This document shows positions 54,555-63,156 of a stretch of 64,000 bases of DNA, piece by piece. A program made the translations under genes and the position numbers. Positions within the stretch are counted from its first letter, which is position 1; every line of letters starts with the position of its first letter. The notes beneath the pieces were generated by a model that searched no databases, was not told the origin of the DNA, and worked only from the letters and a program-made list of their open reading frames with translations. This DNA comes from MFD09286-c1 sp963701015 (GTDB taxonomy: Bacteria > Bacteroidota > Bacteroidia > Bacteroidales > DTGW01): NCBI GenBank assembly GCA_963701015.1, contig OY969556.1, forward strand, positions 4,216,001 through 4,280,000, given 5' to 3'.

Positions 54555-55547
54555 ATGTTGGAATCAACAGTATCAATCATTGGAGGAGGTAGTTGGGCAA
54601 CCGCACTGGCAAAAATTGTTTCACGCAATGTTTCGCATCTTCATTGGTACATTTACGAAAAAGATATCATTGAGCATATAAAAAAGCACAAACATAATCC
54701 GCAATATATTAGTTCTATTGAATTCGACCCTTCAAAAATTACCTTCCATAGTAATGTAAAGGAAGCGATTGAAAGTTCGCAAATTATAATTTTTGTTGTT
54801 CCTTCTGCCTATGTTAAAAGTTTAATTGGCACAGCCGAAATAGATTTTACCGGTCGTTTTTTCGTTAATGCAGTAAAAGGTTTGGTTCCCGAAGATAATG
54901 TTACAGTTACTGAATATTTCCAAGAACAATTCAGTATTCCATACAGCCGTGTTGGTGTCGTTTCAGGGCCTTGCCATGCTGAAGAAATTGCTTTGGAAAG
55001 GTTATCCTATCTTACAGTTGCAACTGAATTTGAAACTGATGCAAAACGAATTGAAAAGCTTATTGCTGCGCCCTTTATAAATACTGTTCTTTCTGATGAT
55101 GTTTATGGAATTGAGTTTGGAGCAGTATTAAAAAATGTATATGCATTGGGAGCAGGAATAAATCATGGATTAGGTTATGGCGATAATTTTCAGGCAGTTT
55201 ATGTTTCAAATGCAATTAGGGAAATGGAACGTTTTTTAGCCAAGGTATTTGAAAAAGAACGTCATTTGTTCCATTCGGTATATTTAGGTGATTTATTGGT
55301 TACCGCTTATTCGCAATTCAGCCGTAACCGAACTTTTGGGAATATGATTGGTAAAGGTTATTCAGTTCAGTCAGCTATGATTGATTTGAAAATGGTAGCT
55401 GAGGGATATTATGCAAGCAAATCGATATTTGAAGTAAATCAAAAATACAAGGTGCGAATGCCTATTGCTGAAGCAGTTTACAAAATATTGTACGAAAAGG
55501 TAAATCCTGCTGAAGAAATTAAATTATTGGCTAAAAAACTTAAATAA
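54555..55547 (+). CDS. gpsA: NAD(P)-dependent glycerol-3-phosphate dehydrogenase
   Basis: This enzyme reduces dihydroxyacetone phosphate to glycerol 3-phosphate for phospholipid synthesis. The protein has 330 residues. The Rossmann motif SIIGGGSWATALAKI is near the N-terminus, FVNAVKGL and VSGPCHAEE are in the middle, and the catalytic Lys lies in GAVLKNVYALGAG. I chose ATG 54555, since the longer TTG start at 54516 adds 13 residues before the Rossmann strand. pgi follows by 39 bases on the same strand. Confidence 0.94.
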   Translation: MLESTVSIIGGGSWATALAKIVSRNVSHLHWYIYEKDIIEHIKKHKHNPQYISSIEFDPSKITFHSNVKEAIESSQIIIFVVPSAYVKSLIGTAEIDFTGRFFVNAVKGLVPEDNVTVTEYFQEQFSIPYSRVGVVSGPCHAEEIALERLSYLTVATEFETDAKRIEKLIAAPFINTVLSDDVYGIEFGAVLKNVYALGAGINHGLGYGDNFQAVYVSNAIREMERFLAKVFEKERHLFHSVYLGDLLVTAYSQFSRNRTFGNMIGKGYSVQSAMIDLKMVAEGYYASKSIFEVNQKYKVRMPIAEAVYKILYEKVNPAEEIKLLAKKLK

Positions 55548-55586
55548 TACTTTAACTTATAGTAAATTTAAATATAAAAAATATAA

Positions 55587-56942
55587 ATGGAAACACTTAA
55601 AATAAAGATCGATAAAGTTTATGATTTTGTGAAGAAGGAAGCGGTATATGGTTTTGCCGATGAAATTAAAAAACACAACAAGGCATTACACGAAAAATCA
55701 GGCAAAGGAAACGATTTCTTAGGATGGGTGAATTTACCTTCATCAATTACCGAAGGTGATATTAAAGATATAAATAATGTAGCAAAATCATTGCGTGAAA
55801 AATGCGAAATAGTTGTTGTAATTGGCATTGGTGGTTCGTATTTAGGTGCAAAGGCTGTAATTGAAGCCCTTTCAAATTCGTTTTACCAAATTAAAAATGA
55901 TAAGAAAAATCCAATTATTTTATTTGCCGGCCATAATATTGGTGAAGATTATACTTCGGAATTAATTGAATTGCTCGAAAACAAAAAGTATGGAATTGTT
56001 TGTATTTCCAAATCGGGAACTACTACTGAGCCAGCTATTGCATTTCGTATTTTAAAAGAACATTTGGAAAGAAAAGTTGGCAAAAAGGAATCTAAAAGTC
56101 TTATTGTTGCAATAACCGATGCCCGTAAAGGTGCTTTACGCACACTCGCTGTACAGGAAGGTTATAAAACATTTATAATTCCTGATGATGTTGGCGGACG
56201 TTTCTCTGTATTAACTCCTGTTGGCCTATTACCAATTGCAATTGCCGGTTTCGATATAAAAGAATTGATTCATGGCGCACGTCATATGGAAGAAGCTACT
56301 GCTCCCGGTAAAGAATTTGAACACAATCCTGCGGCTATTTATGCTGCCGTTCGAAATACACTTTACCGTAAAGGGAAAAAAATAGAAATCCTGACCAATT
56401 TTAATCATAAATTGGCCTATGTGTCGGAATGGTGGAAACAATTATACGGCGAAAGTGAAGGAAAGGAAAATAAAGGTATTTTCCCGGCCAGCGTAAATTT
56501 CACAACCGATTTACATTCAATGGGACAATATATTCAGGAAGGCGAACGTACTCTTTTTGAAACTGTTGTAACAGTTAAAGAAGCAAACAGTAAAATTGCT
56601 ATTCCTTTTGAAAAAGAAAACCTCGATGGATTAAATTTCCTGGCTTATAAAAGGATTGATGAAGTAAATAAAATGGCTGAATTAGGCACATTGCTTGCTC
56701 ATATTGATGGCGGTGTACCGAATATTCAAATTGAAATTCCAAAATTAAATGAATATTATTTAGGACAATTGTTCTATTTCTTCGAAAAAGCCTGTGGAAT
56801 AAGTGGATATATTTTAAATGTTAATCCATTTGACCAACCCGGTGTTGAAGCATATAAGAAAAACATGTTTGCATTACTCGATAAACCCGGATTTGAATTA
56901 GAATCGAAGCAATTAAAAGGAAGATTAGGCTTGCAGGATTAA
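55587..56942 (+). CDS. pgi: Glucose-6-phosphate isomerase
   Basis: This enzyme interconverts glucose 6-phosphate and fructose 6-phosphate. The 451 residues match the shorter bacterial type. Signature blocks are VVIGIGGSYLGAKA, ISKSGTTTEPA, DDVGGRFSVLTPVGLLP and, near the end, NPFDQPGVEAYKKNMF. It follows gpsA and feeds the phosphofructokinase encoded near 27 kb. Its 3' end overlaps the convergent smpB gene by four bases, without a terminator between. Confidence 0.97.
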   Translation: METLKIKIDKVYDFVKKEAVYGFADEIKKHNKALHEKSGKGNDFLGWVNLPSSITEGDIKDINNVAKSLREKCEIVVVIGIGGSYLGAKAVIEALSNSFYQIKNDKKNPIILFAGHNIGEDYTSELIELLENKKYGIVCISKSGTTTEPAIAFRILKEHLERKVGKKESKSLIVAITDARKGALRTLAVQEGYKTFIIPDDVGGRFSVLTPVGLLPIAIAGFDIKELIHGARHMEEATAPGKEFEHNPAAIYAAVRNTLYRKGKKIEILTNFNHKLAYVSEWWKQLYGESEGKENKGIFPASVNFTTDLHSMGQYIQEGERTLFETVVTVKEANSKIAIPFEKENLDGLNFLAYKRIDEVNKMAELGTLLAHIDGGVPNIQIEIPKLNEYYLGQLFYFFEKACGISGYILNVNPFDQPGVEAYKKNMFALLDKPGFELESKQLKGRLGLQD

Positions 56943-57415
56943 CGTTTACGCATCCGATCCATTTCGCGATTAGCATCTTTCTTTTTAAGGTCTTCGCGTT
57001 TATCGTACTGTTTTTTACCACGAGCAAGGGCAATGTCGAGTTTGGCGAGCCCTTTTTCGTTTACAAATATTTTATAAGCTACAATAGTTAATCCCTTTTC
57101 TTTTGAATTGCGGAATAGTTTATCGAGTTCTTTTTTATGCAACAATAATTTACGATCGCGCTTCGGATCATGATTGCTGTATGTTCCCCATTCATATTCC
57201 GATACATGCATTCCTCTCACGTACAATTCACCATTCACAAAAAAGCCATAGGCATCGACCAAATTGGCTTTCCCTTTACGAATTGATTTTATTTCTGTTC
57301 CTGTTAGTTTAATTCCTGCCGTATATTTTTCCAGAAATTCATATTCGAATGAAGCTTTTTTATTCTTAATTTCTATATGTTGTTGAGGTTGTTGCGACAT
57401 TTTATTATTGTTCAT
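56939..57415 (-). CDS. smpB: SsrA-binding protein SmpB
   Basis: SmpB binds tmRNA and carries it to stalled ribosomes. The 158 residues include the OB-fold core (FEYEFLEKYTAGIKLTGTEIKSIR and HVSEYEWGTYSNHDP) and the basic C-terminal tail (REMDRMRKR) that enters the mRNA channel. Two starts are possible: ATG 57415, which overlaps the upstream gene by 11 bases, and ATG 57400 (MSQQPQQ), which does not. tmRNA itself is not in the window. Confidence 0.95.
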   Translation of the reverse strand: MNNNKMSQQPQQHIEIKNKKASFEYEFLEKYTAGIKLTGTEIKSIRKGKANLVDAYGFFVNGELYVRGMHVSEYEWGTYSNHDPKRDRKLLLHKKELDKLFRNSKEKGLTIVAYKIFVNEKGLAKLDIALARGKKQYDKREDLKKKDANREMDRMRKR

Positions 57416-58019
57416 TTAACATGCCGGCAATATGGGCAGTGCGTAATGCAAAACCAAACGACCAGCTAATAAGAAAATATATTATCAATATTACTGCCAA
57501 AGATACAAGTAATAACCTATTTCGTTGTATCGATGAAATATTCAAAACCAAATCACATCCAATCCAAAAGGGGAAAATTCCAAAAATTCCTAAAAATATT
57601 AGAAAACTTCCCAGTGTTTTATAGTTTGCTAAAATTCCAGCAATTATATAGGCGGTAAAAAATGCAGAAAATGAATAGGTTAAAAGTTTGAATAATTTTG
57701 AGAACTGAACTTCGATTTTAATTTTTATAGCCAATTCCTTAATAATTAAAGCTGATACCCAAAGTGTAAAAAATGTTTCACAAAATGCAGATAAAGATTT
57801 AATTGCCACATAAATAATTGAATAATTATAGATGTTTAAAGCGAGCAAATAGCCTAAAAATGTAGCTATGCTTATTGTTATGGTTAAAGGAAAAATAAAA
57901 TTTTTCAAATGCCATGAAACCTCATTAGGTTCAACATTTATTGCCTCCCATTCGCTATAAGGATTTGAATTTATATTATAAATCCTGCTTCGTATTTGTT
58001 TAAAAAGTTTCTTCAGCAT
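57405..58019 (-). CDS. Yip1-family-like membrane protein
   Basis: This 204-residue membrane protein has about five hydrophobic segments after a soluble start (NPYSEWEAINVEP), a pattern seen in Yip1/YIF1-like proteins of Bacteroidota. Segments lie near 43-65, 70-98, 110-130, 133-155 and 167-190. No enzymatic motif is visible and the function is not known. It overlaps the smpB start, so the two are co-translated. A -7 box lies at 58081-58088. Confidence 0.75.
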   Translation of the reverse strand: MLKKLFKQIRSRIYNINSNPYSEWEAINVEPNEVSWHLKNFIFPLTITISIATFLGYLLALNIYNYSIIYVAIKSLSAFCETFFTLWVSALIIKELAIKIKIEVQFSKLFKLLTYSFSAFFTAYIIAGILANYKTLGSFLIFLGIFGIFPFWIGCDLVLNISSIQRNRLLLVSLAVILIIYFLISWSFGFALRTAHIAGMLNEQ

Positions 58020-58080
58020 TAAATATTATTTATTATTTTGATAGTTTCCCCGTTTTCGTGTTCCGTTTTCCTCTTTAGGA

Positions 58081-58088
58081 CAAAAGTA
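58081..58088 (-). promoter_or_regulatory. -7 promoter box of the Yip1-like and smpB operon
   Basis: The minus strand reads TACTTTTG, a full TAnnTTTG match followed by TCC. It lies 61 bases before the Yip1-like ATG, in the gap shared with miaA. Confidence 0.45.
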
Positions 58089-58142
58089 AAATTTTTTTAG
58101 CACCCAATATTTTTTTAATATTGTTTAATACAAAATATATAA

Positions 58143-59067
58143 ATGGGTTACAATCTAATAACAATTCTTGGTCCGAACAGCCAGCGGTAAAACTTCATTG
58201 GCAGCAAATCTGGCTTATCGGTTAAATACTGAAATTATAAGCGCCGATTCACGCCAGGTATATAAAGGAATGGATATTGGAACAGGTAAAGATTTGGACG
58301 ATTATAATGTGAAAGGTGTAGAAGTGCCACATCACCTGATTGATATTTGCAATGCAAGTGAAAAATATAATGTATTTAGTTTTCAGAAAGATTTTATGCG
58401 CGTTTTCCATCAAATAACTGAAAAAGCTAAGATTCCAATATTGTGTGGTGGTTCAGGACTTTATATTGAAGCTGTTTTAAAGGATTATAAATTAACTGCT
58501 GTTCCCATCAACGATGTGCTTAGAGATCAATTGAACGAAAAAACAGATGATGAATTAATTCAACTTTTAGGATCGTATAAAAAGTTACATAATACAACTG
58601 ATACTTCAATACGAAAAAGATTGATAAGAGCAATTGAAATAGAAATTTACCAACAACAACATGAATCCGAAAATTCAATATTTCCTAAAATTAACAGCAT
58701 AATTTTTGGTTTAAATTTTGAACGTGAAGAACAAAAATTGAGAATTACCAAGCGTTTAAAAGAAAGGCTTGCCAATGGGATGATAGACGAGGTCAATAGT
58801 TTGCTCGAATGTGGAATTCAGGAAGATGATTTAATTTATTATGGTTTGGAATATAAATTTGTAACCCAATATTTAAAAGGAACTTTGAAATACGACGAAA
58901 TGTTTAATTTATTGAATATTGCAATTCATCAATTTTCAAAAAGACAAATGACCTGGTTTAGGAAAATGGAACGTGAAGGGTCTAAAATTCATTGGTTAAA
59001 CGGAAATTCATCAATTGAACATAATGTAAACCTGATATTAACAGAATTGTCAATTAGTTCAACTTAA
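58143..59067 (+). CDS. miaA: tRNA dimethylallyltransferase, frameshift in the P-loop
   Basis: MiaA adds a dimethylallyl group to A37 of tRNAs that read U-starting codons. The first ATG (58143) begins MGYNLITILGP, the usual N-terminus, but the frame then hits TAA at 58188. The rest of the protein, from TASGKTSLAA onwards, is in the +1 frame and is complete to 59067, including ISADSRQVYKGMDIGT and the GGSGLY motif. Dropping one A at 58176-58177 gives LGPTASGKT, the intact P-loop, and a full-length protein near 307 residues. Since a split P-loop would kill the enzyme, a base-calling or assembly error is likely. The gene overlaps the convergent gene by four bases. Confidence 0.92.
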
Positions 59068-59462
59068 ATACCCAAAGTTTTTTCAATTAAAAACCATAAA
59101 TAAGCTACAAAAATAAGATTGGCAATACCAAAGCCAATATTGTATTCCATTCTTCGTTTTATTTTTCGTCTTAACACAATTGCAACATTAGGTACAAAAA
59201 AGGACACCAGTATAAAACTAAAATAAATTACACCTTTTGTATCTTTAGGATTTTCAAGGTTAAATGTAGTTATACTATTATTGAAAATAAAAATATAGGT
59301 AAATATTAAAAACATTGCCAAATATCCCAAATAAGACAATTTCAAAAAAGCTGTAGAATATTTTCGTTTTGAATGGTAATGTAATGGTTTTGTAAGAACT
59401 ATTGCCAAAATGAAAATAAAGATAAAACTTATTAAAAATACAAACCTGAAAAATGTATTCAT
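59064..59462 (-). CDS. Small membrane protein of unknown function
   Basis: I do not recognise a family. The 132-residue protein has four hydrophobic segments (about 4-24, 42-62, 78-98 and 110-130) with short basic loops (RRKIKRR), so both ends are probably on one side of the membrane. It lies seven bases downstream of the S9 peptidase gene and may be co-transcribed with it. Confidence 0.65.
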   Translation of the reverse strand: MNTFFRFVFLISFIFIFILAIVLTKPLHYHSKRKYSTAFLKLSYLGYLAMFLIFTYIFIFNNSITTFNLENPKDTKGVIYFSFILVSFFVPNVAIVLRRKIKRRMEYNIGFGIANLIFVAYLWFLIEKTLGI

Positions 59463-59469
59463 TTCATTA

Positions 59470-61551
59470 TTATTTTAGCCATTTATCAAGCCATTTGAAA
59501 AATTCGTGTTGCCATAATACACTGTTTTGAGGTTTTAAAACCCAGTGGCTTTCATCAGGGAAAAAGAGTAGTTTACTTGGTATTCCTCTCAGTTGAGCTG
59601 CATCAAAAGCCTGAAGGCCTTCGGTATAAGGAATTCGGAAATCATTTCCACTTGTAATTATTAAAATTGGTGTGTCCCAATTCTGTACCAATTTATGTGG
59701 TGAAAAATCATAACTATGCGGTTTTGGGGTTTGCCAATATGCACCGCCTAAATCGTGATTGGTAAAAAATACTTCTTCAGTTCCTCCATATTGACTTTCA
59801 AGATTAAAAATTCCGCAATGGGCAATAAATGCTTTAAACCGTTTTTGATGAATCCCGGCAAGGTAAAAAACTGAATAACCACCATAGCTTGCACCAACAG
59901 CACCAATATGATCTTTATCAATATAGGATTCTTTTTTCATTTCATCAACAGCACTTAAATAGTCATTCATATTTTGACCACCATAATCGCCGGCAATTTC
60001 ATCATTCCAAGCCTGTCCAAAAGTTGGCAAACCTCTTCGATTGGGAGCAATTACAATATAACCGCTACAAGCCATTATTTCCAAATTCCAACGGTATGAA
60101 AAAAATTGACTTACTGCTTCCTGTGGCCCACCTTCGCAGTATAATAATGCCGGATATTTTTTTGTTGAATCGAAATTTGGCGGATAAATTAACCAGGTTT
60201 GCATTTGTTTGCCATCCGTAGTTTTTATCCAACGTTCTTTAACTTCTCCCAATTGAATGGAATCGTAAATATTTTTATTCGTAAAAGTAAGTTCTTGTTC
60301 TTTGCCTGAATTATCAATAGAAAATATTTCTGTAGCTTTTGAAATTGACATTCTTTCGCCAATTAATATTCCCGACTTTCGACATAGTGAAGTGTAATCA
60401 TGCCAACCTTTTGTTAATTGTGTAATTTTTCTGTTATTCAAGTCGGCTTTATACACCTGGTAAGTAGCATTAATACCACTTATAAAATTAAGTTCTGAAC
60501 TATTTTCATCCCAAACAATATTCGAAACACTCTGATCAAAATCTGACGTTAAATCAACTTTTTTACCTGTAGCTAAATCCATTAACATTAATCGGTCTTT
60601 ATCCGATTCATAACCTGCCGTAGCCATACTTTGCCAGGCGATTTTCTTACCATCGGGAGAAAAAACAGGAAATCTGTCGTATCCTGGCATTCCTTCAGTA
60701 ATGTCAACAGTTTTTCCGCTCACAACAGAATAGAGATAAATATCGGAATTTGTACTTATTGCATATTTTTTACCGGTTAGCTTTTTACACGTATAGGCAA
60801 TAGTTTTACCATCGGGCGACCATGAAATTTCATCTGGTTCATAATAAGGTGCCATTGGTGAATCGTAGGGTTCATCAGTCATTATATCTTTTGCATTTTC
60901 AACTTTTCCAATTGAATAATCTGCAACAAATATATGACTATGCTTGTAGTCAGTCCATGAATCCCAGTGACGGTACATTAAATCGGTAAATGCCATTGCT
61001 GTTGTTTTAGGTAATTCAGGATACTGGTCTTCAATAGATGTGTCAGTCTTTACCCTTGAGGTAAATAATATTTTTTTGCCATCGGGCGAATATTTAAAGC
61101 TTTCAATATCATTTAAAAAATGGCTGATTTGTATTTTATCAGAACCATCTGGGTTCATTTCAAAAATTTGCTGAACACCATCAATCGGAGATAAATAGCC
61201 TATTTTCAAATTTTTCGGCGACCATTTCGGGTTCGATTCCGATTCATTTGTTTCAGTAAGTTGAATAGCTTCACCACCGTTTGAGGGTATTTTAAATACT
61301 TCAGTATTCCCTTTATTTTCTGCTAGATTATATCTTCGAACGGTATAAACAATCCATTTACCGTCATTCGAGAGATCAGATTCACCGATCCGTCCAAATT
61401 TCCATAAAACTTCAGGCGTAAGCTTTTTAGCTTGTTGTTCAGATTTGCTTAGCTGTTCATTAAAAAAATATCCATTTGGTAATTGCTGCTTTTTGGAGCA
61501 TGCCGACAATAATAATACAACTATTAAAAAACTCTTTACAAAGGTCTTCAT
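59470..61551 (-). CDS. S9-family prolyl oligopeptidase-like lipoprotein
   Basis: This 693-residue lipoprotein (lipobox LLSACS) has a TolB/WD-like beta-propeller at about 40-420 with repeated blocks ending in SPDGKKI and WSPDGKTI. A C-terminal alpha/beta hydrolase follows. The catalytic triad is visible: Ser in GASYGGYS, Asp in SGNDFRIPY, and His in DESHWVLKP. It resembles dipeptidyl peptidases and acylaminoacyl peptidases that Bacteroidota use in the envelope to degrade oligopeptides. The specificity is open. Confidence 0.93.
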   Translation of the reverse strand: MKTFVKSFLIVVLLLSACSKKQQLPNGYFFNEQLSKSEQQAKKLTPEVLWKFGRIGESDLSNDGKWIVYTVRRYNLAENKGNTEVFKIPSNGGEAIQLTETNESESNPKWSPKNLKIGYLSPIDGVQQIFEMNPDGSDKIQISHFLNDIESFKYSPDGKKILFTSRVKTDTSIEDQYPELPKTTAMAFTDLMYRHWDSWTDYKHSHIFVADYSIGKVENAKDIMTDEPYDSPMAPYYEPDEISWSPDGKTIAYTCKKLTGKKYAISTNSDIYLYSVVSGKTVDITEGMPGYDRFPVFSPDGKKIAWQSMATAGYESDKDRLMLMDLATGKKVDLTSDFDQSVSNIVWDENSSELNFISGINATYQVYKADLNNRKITQLTKGWHDYTSLCRKSGILIGERMSISKATEIFSIDNSGKEQELTFTNKNIYDSIQLGEVKERWIKTTDGKQMQTWLIYPPNFDSTKKYPALLYCEGGPQEAVSQFFSYRWNLEIMACSGYIVIAPNRRGLPTFGQAWNDEIAGDYGGQNMNDYLSAVDEMKKESYIDKDHIGAVGASYGGYSVFYLAGIHQKRFKAFIAHCGIFNLESQYGGTEEVFFTNHDLGGAYWQTPKPHSYDFSPHKLVQNWDTPILIITSGNDFRIPYTEGLQAFDAAQLRGIPSKLLFFPDESHWVLKPQNSVLWQHEFFKWLDKWLK

Positions 61552-61615
61552 TATCCTATTAAATAAAATTTAAATTGAAATTAAGTAAAATATAAGTGAA
61601 AACCAAGCTATGAAA

Positions 61616-62926
61616 TTATAAAATTGGTTTTGTGTAAACGATGCCCAGAAGCATTATATCGTCAGTTTGTTCATTATCAGCACGCCAGTCATTATATTCT
61701 TTTACTACATATGCTCGCTGATTGTCGATAGGAAGTTTGGATGTTTCGAGTAAAAGGTGTTTAAAATTTCGCGAATTTAATTTTTTGTTTTTCGGCCCGC
61801 CAAATTGATCAACTATACCGTCAGAAGCTAAAAATATTTCATCACCTTCATTTAAATATATTTCTTGATTGTGAAATGGCGATTCTTTAACATAAATGCC
61901 TACAGGCATTTTATCACCTTTAATTTCAATTAATTCACGATTATTAATTTCTTTATTAAATTTTGAGATATAAATTGAATTAAAAGCGCCAGCAAAATCG
62001 AGCTTGGCATTTTGGCTGTCAATTATTGTTAAAGCTATATCCATACCTCCATGAGCTTCACCAAATTCACCTGTTTGATGCAAAGCATTCACCATATAAT
62101 TTCTCAATTTGTTGAGCATTTCAGCAGCATTAAGCTTTTCCTTACGGTGAAGCATGTCATTTAAAAATGAAACGCCCATCATACTTAATAGCGCACCTGC
62201 CAGGCTATGACCTGTACAATCGGCGCCAGCAATATAATACTTATTGTCATGTTCCTGTATCCAGTAAAAATCTCCACTTAAAATATTTCTTGGCAGTAAA
62301 AGAAAAAAATGATCGGGGAAAATACTACAAAACGACATTGGAACCTCTAAGACAGCCTTCTGAATAATACTGGCATATTTTATACTTTCTGTGAGTTCAT
62401 TGTTTTGAATTTCAAGTTCATCGCGCTGCCACGAAATTTCAGCATTTTTGGCTGAAATTTCGTCATTGGCATCCATTATGGTTTCATTAAGTGCTTCAAA
62501 TTCTTCCTTCTGTGCCAATAATTCAAAACTCAAATTTGTGAGTTCTTCATGCGATTTATTTAAATCAATAAATTGCTTTTCAAGTAATTTTTTTTGCTCA
62601 AAGAAATCAAAAATTAATTTTGAAATTTTTCCAAATTCATTATACCTAAGCAATAGATTTTGAATTTTTTCAGTTGAATTATGGTTTAAAGCATGTATAA
62701 TTTTTCTTAATGGCCTTAATACATAACGATTATATGCTGATACTATTATTAAAAAAATAAGGACTAAAATAATAATAAAGAGGAATACAAATCTGTCAAT
62801 ATGCTTAATATCATGTCGTAAAAGGTACAAAAAGAAAAATCCCAAAGAAATTAAAAGGAAAATAATTAAAAGTGATAAAAACAACTTGGAACGGATACTA
62901 ATATGGCGAAAAAATTTAATCATCAA
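61616..62926 (-). CDS. Membrane-bound SpoIIE-type PP2C phosphatase with HAMP-like linker
   Basis: This 436-residue protein has two membrane segments (about 13-33 and 42-62) with almost no periplasmic loop. A HAMP-like region and a long coiled coil (about 90-190) follow. The C-terminal SpoIIE/PP2C phosphatase domain has metal ligands in LSGDFYWIQ, GADCTGHSLAGAL and FLASDGIVDQFGG. Such phosphatases usually act on STAS-type anti-sigma antagonists; none is in the window. ATG 62923 is an alternative start. A -7 box lies at 62968-62975. Confidence 0.9.
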   Translation of the reverse strand: MMIKFFRHISIRSKLFLSLLIIFLLISLGFFFLYLLRHDIKHIDRFVFLFIIILVLIFLIIVSAYNRYVLRPLRKIIHALNHNSTEKIQNLLLRYNEFGKISKLIFDFFEQKKLLEKQFIDLNKSHEELTNLSFELLAQKEEFEALNETIMDANDEISAKNAEISWQRDELEIQNNELTESIKYASIIQKAVLEVPMSFCSIFPDHFFLLLPRNILSGDFYWIQEHDNKYYIAGADCTGHSLAGALLSMMGVSFLNDMLHRKEKLNAAEMLNKLRNYMVNALHQTGEFGEAHGGMDIALTIIDSQNAKLDFAGAFNSIYISKFNKEINNRELIEIKGDKMPVGIYVKESPFHNQEIYLNEGDEIFLASDGIVDQFGGPKNKKLNSRNFKHLLLETSKLPIDNQRAYVVKEYNDWRADNEQTDDIMLLGIVYTKPIL

Positions 62927-62967
62927 CCAAATGCTATATACACAACGTAGTATAATTTGTAAAAAAA

Positions 62968-62975
62968 CAAATATA
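62968..62975 (-). promoter_or_regulatory. -7 promoter box of the SpoIIE-type phosphatase gene
   Basis: The minus strand reads TATATTTG, a full TAnnTTTG match 41 bases before the ATG. Confidence 0.45.
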
Positions 62976-63077
62976 GTTTAAAAGTTTATTTTGGTTCATT
63001 AATATTTTTTATATCTGGATATTATTAAATATTTTTTAAATTTTTGGATATCCTGAATACATGAATAATTTGATTTG

Positions 63078-63085
63078 TATTTTTG
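63078..63085 (+). promoter_or_regulatory. -7 promoter box of the sugar kinase gene
   Basis: TATTTTTG is a full TAnnTTTG match, 71 bases before the ATG at 63157. Confidence 0.4.
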
Positions 63086-63156
63086 GCAAAATTTTAATGC
63101 AATTGTAGAAAGAAATTTTGAACCCAAATTATTTCAGAAATTAATGTATAAATGCT

